A DNA stretch of 14,701 nt from contig DATGHD010000239.1 of assembly GCA_035308145.1 (NCBI GenBank), positions 1 through 14,701 of the forward strand. Reading direction: 5' to 3'. A model generated the notes under the pieces. That model did no database searches. It was not told the DNA's origin and worked only from the letters and a program-made list of their open reading frames with translations. The stretch's first letter is position 1; the number at the start of each line of letters is the position of its first letter. A program made the position numbers and the translations under genes. This stretch comes from Roseiarcus sp035308145. Lineage in GTDB: Bacteria > Pseudomonadota > Alphaproteobacteria > Rhizobiales > Beijerinckiaceae. Of this stretch, positions 13,123 through 14,701 are shown one piece after another.

Positions 13123-14022
13123 ATGTCGACTTTCCACGTCTATGTCGGGCGGAATCAGGTTCCGGTCCTTCCGGTGATCCGGAAGCTTGAGCCTCACGAC
13201 GTCAAGGACGCGTTGATCGGCGGCATTGAAGATTTCCGCGCCATGCCGTCGCACCTTGTCTTCCTGGGCCTCGTCTATCCTCTCTGCGGCATGATCATCG
13301 CCTATGTGACGTCGCAACAGAATCTGCTCCATCTCCTGTTTCCACTGGCTTCAGGCTTCGCCTTGATCGGCCCCTTTGCGGCGGTCGGCCTCTATGAGAT
13401 GAGCCGGCGGCGCGAATTGGGGCTCGATACGTCCTGGAGCCACGCGTTCGACGTTTTGCGCTCGCCCTCGATCCCCTCGATTCTCGCGCTGGGCCTTTTC
13501 CTGATGGCTCTGTTCGTCGCCTGGCTCAGCATCGCGCAGCTTCTGTTCGCTTGGCTCTATGGCGACGCGCAGCCAACCTCCTACCAAGGCTTTCTGACGG
13601 ACGTGCTCTCGACGACGCGCGGCTGGACGTTGATCGTCGTCGGCTGCTTCATCGGCTTCTGCTTTGCGGTCGTGACCTTCAGCATCAGCGTCATCGCCTT
13701 TCCGCTATTGCTCGACCGCGACGCCGGCGCGGCGGTCGCCGTCGCCGCTTCAGTCAGAGCAGTCGTTCAGAATCCGATGGTGATGGCGCTCTGGGGCCTG
13801 ACCATCGTCGCAGCGCTCATCGTCGGCTCCCTGCCGTTCTTCGTCGGACTCGTGATCGTGATGCCGATCCTCGGCCACGCCACCTGGCACTTTTACCGAA
13901 AGGTCGTTGTGCGCGAGCCGGCGCAGGAACATCCCATCGCCTCGTCGCCTTTAGGTAAGGCGGCGCATGACCGCGTGGCGCCTCACTCGTTCCTTTTCCC
14001 GTGGCCGAAGGCCCGCTCCTGA
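13123..14022 (+). CDS. DUF2189 family multi-pass membrane protein
   Basis: Conserved integral-membrane protein of unknown function (PF09955 type), 299 residues from ATG 13123. An N-terminal cytoplasmic-looking stretch leads into the family motif VKDALIGGIEDFRAMPSHL (27-45, contiguous). Hydrophobic segments follow at about 46-63, 70-91, 118-145, 168-194 and 220-250; the last may hold two passes. The GPFAAVGLYEMSRRRELG segment (83-100) and the PILGHATWHFYRK segment near 248-260 are typical of the family. The tail after 262 is hydrophilic. Upstream lies a long divergent intergenic region; downstream a convergent gene ends 33 nt away, so it is probably monocistronic. Function is not known. Confidence 0.9.
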   Translation: MSTFHVYVGRNQVPVLPVIRKLEPHDVKDALIGGIEDFRAMPSHLVFLGLVYPLCGMIIAYVTSQQNLLHLLFPLASGFALIGPFAAVGLYEMSRRRELGLDTSWSHAFDVLRSPSIPSILALGLFLMALFVAWLSIAQLLFAWLYGDAQPTSYQGFLTDVLSTTRGWTLIVVGCFIGFCFAVVTFSISVIAFPLLLDRDAGAAVAVAASVRAVVQNPMVMALWGLTIVAALIVGSLPFFVGLVIVMPILGHATWHFYRKVVVREPAQEHPIASSPLGKAAHDRVAPHSFLFPWPKARS

Positions 14023-14047
14023 AAGGGATCGGCGGCCAAGGTCGGCG

Positions 14048-14071
14048 GGGCGCGCCTATTTAGGCGCGCCC
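14048..14071. terminator. Perfect palindrome at the stop codon of the four-cysteine gene, at a convergent junction
   Basis: GGGCGCGCCTA (14048-14058) and TAGGCGCGCCC (14061-14071) pair perfectly over 11 bp around a TT centre. The minus-strand gene's last codons and its TAG stop (14058-14056) form part of the stem. The plus-strand DUF2189 gene ends 25 nt before it. A bidirectional terminator is plausible, but no T-tract follows on either side. Confidence 0.5.
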
Positions 14072-14337
14072 GTGTCGGTCTGAATCTCGATACACGTCTC
14101 CAATTCGACGTAGCTGCCGCCGGGCGCCGCCCTGATCGCGCGAGCGCATCCGTCGCGCGCCTTGGCGGGATATTGGCTCCATTTCGACTGGAGCTCCTGT
14201 TCCGCGGCCTGCTGCTCTTTCACGCATCCGTCATAGTCGGCCGATTGCTGAACCGACGCTTCGCCCCGACAGAGCTTCGCGACGTCGAGGTTCGGAACCG
14301 TGCTCGCAATGGCGGCCAAAAACAGTAGCGGCGTCAT
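14056..14337 (-). CDS. Small exported four-cysteine protein, unknown function
   Basis: From ATG 14337 the product has 93 residues: a short hydrophobic leader (LLFLAAIASTVPN), then a mature part with Cys23, Cys38, Cys64 and Cys82, fit for two disulphides. The pattern CRGEASVQ, DYDGCVKEQQAAEQELQSKW, CARAIRAAPGGSYVELETC resembles small hypothetical exported proteins I recall from Rhizobiales; it is not a clear lysozyme-inhibitor LprI (DUF1311) match. Two longer in-frame starts exist: ATG 14367 (103 residues) and TTG 14394 (112 residues, which adds KRR before the hydrophobic part and would give a better signal peptide n-region). A GGGG run 10 nt upstream favours 14337 weakly. The gene lies between the convergent DUF2189 gene and glmS. 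Confidence 0.7.
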   Translation of the reverse strand: MTPLLFLAAIASTVPNLDVAKLCRGEASVQQSADYDGCVKEQQAAEQELQSKWSQYPAKARDGCARAIRAAPGGSYVELETCIEIQTDTGAPK

Positions 14338-14371
14338 TCGTGCTGCCCCGCTAATTTGAGGCGTCATTCGT
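14330..14371. repeat. 12-bp direct repeat spanning two alternative start codons
   Basis: GGCGTCATTCGT occurs at 14330-14341 and again at 14360-14371, exactly 30 bp apart. On the minus strand each copy reads ACGA-ATG-ACGCC, so the repeat duplicates an in-frame ATG context of the four-cysteine gene. Confidence 0.6.
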
Positions 14372-14502
14372 CTCTTGACCGACAGCCTCGACAAACGCCT
14401 CGAGGGCGCTTTCTAAGCGGGAGCGACCGGCCAAGGCAACCGCAACGCCCGAAAGACTTGTCGATAAAGTCATCTCGACGGAGCGCGAAACGTCGATAGG
14501 GC

Positions 14503-14531
14503 CGGCTGGCGCTCCGGTAATCAGCCAGCCG
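14503..14531. terminator. Inverted repeat just downstream of glmS
   Basis: CGGCTGGC (14503-14510) and GCCAGCCG (14524-14531) pair over 8 bp with a 13-nt loop. On the minus strand it starts 12 nt after the glmS stop. No T-tract follows, so its role as terminator is uncertain. Confidence 0.35.
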
Positions 14532-14543
14532 CCGACCAGGCCC

Positions 14544-14701
14544 CTACTCCACCGTCACCGATTTGGCGAGGTTGCGCGGTTGATCGGCGTCTTTGCCCAT
14601 GAAAACCGCCGTATGATACGCGATCATCTGCACCGGCGCGGCATAGACGATCGGCGCAAATTCGTGATCCATCTCGGGCATGGCGAAGAAATAGGCGAGA
14701 T
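14544..14701 (-). CDS. glmS: Glutamine-fructose-6-phosphate aminotransferase, C-terminal end (5' part outside window)
   Basis: Last 52 codons of GlmS, which makes glucosamine-6-phosphate from fructose-6-phosphate and glutamine, the first step towards UDP-GlcNAc. Reverse translation ends in APVQMIAYHTAVFMGKDADQ, directly followed by PRNLAKSVTVE and a TAG stop at 14546-14544. The QPRNLAKSVTVE terminus is nearly invariant in GlmS and closes the sugar-phosphate-isomerising domain. The upstream EMDHEFAPIVYA segment also fits. The fragment is too short for the usual frame lists but its identity is strong. No sign of damage within the visible part. Confidence 0.95.
   Translation of the reverse strand, partial: LAYFFAMPEMDHEFAPIVYAAPVQMIAYHTAVFMGKDADQPRNLAKSVTVE

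Noticed and set aside
12918..13124. 68-codon minus-strand frame in the DUF502/DUF2189 intergenic region
   Set aside because: Overlaps the DUF2189 ribosome site and start, has no domain, and is basic and low in complexity.
1..14701. CRISPR array, tRNA/rRNA, insertion sequence, toxin-antitoxin or defence island
   Set aside because: No regularly spaced repeats, no transposase or terminal repeats, no RNA-gene signatures, and no recognisable defence or toxin domains were seen on either strand.

Overview
The window looks like a GC-rich alphaproteobacterial chromosome. Protein style and gene set (Gcl-Hyi-GlxR-glycerate 2-kinase cassette, DUF502 and DUF2189 membrane proteins, orphan PhnD-like protein, GlmS) suggest Hyphomicrobiales (Rhizobiales), perhaps the Beijerinckiaceae/Methylocystaceae side. 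That placement is an inference from recalled protein families, not a measured phylogeny. I see no tRNA, rRNA, CRISPR array, transposase or phage gene.

Layout. (1) 1-2056, + strand: the 3' part of a membrane-anchored PAS-GGDEF-EAL c-di-GMP protein, cut by the left edge. (2) 2217-8098, + strand: an IclR-family regulator followed by a four-gene operon, gcl-hyi-glxR-glycerate 2-kinase. Gcl condenses two glyoxylates to tartronate semialdehyde, GlxR reduces it to D-glycerate, the kinase makes 2-phosphoglycerate, and Hyi links hydroxypyruvate to tartronate semialdehyde. Together they form a complete route from glyoxylate (a C2 intermediate) to lower glycolysis. (3) 8115-10341, - strand: a fatty acid desaturase, an orphan cytoplasmic PhnD-like binding protein, and a small secreted SH3-like protein. 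(4) 10447-11094, + strand: the decayed C-terminal part of a patatin-like phospholipase, 5'-truncated and with two frameshifts. (5) 11174-12785, - strand: a DUF502 membrane protein followed by an aldo/keto reductase, probably co-transcribed. (6) 13123-14022, + strand: a DUF2189 multi-pass membrane protein. (7) 14056-14337, - strand: a small four-cysteine exported protein. (8) 14544-14701, - strand: the last 52 codons of glmS, cut by the right edge.

No gene here points clearly to a new biological system. The most unusual signals are structural. All three convergent gene junctions hold a strong inverted repeat without a T-tract, and in two of them the palindrome is centred on the stop codon of a small exported protein. 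Perfect hairpins directly abut purine-rich, Shine-Dalgarno-like sequence upstream of iclR and glxR. The patatin relic, the orphan PhnD-like protein and a duplicated start-codon segment near 14330-14371 are the other points worth checking.
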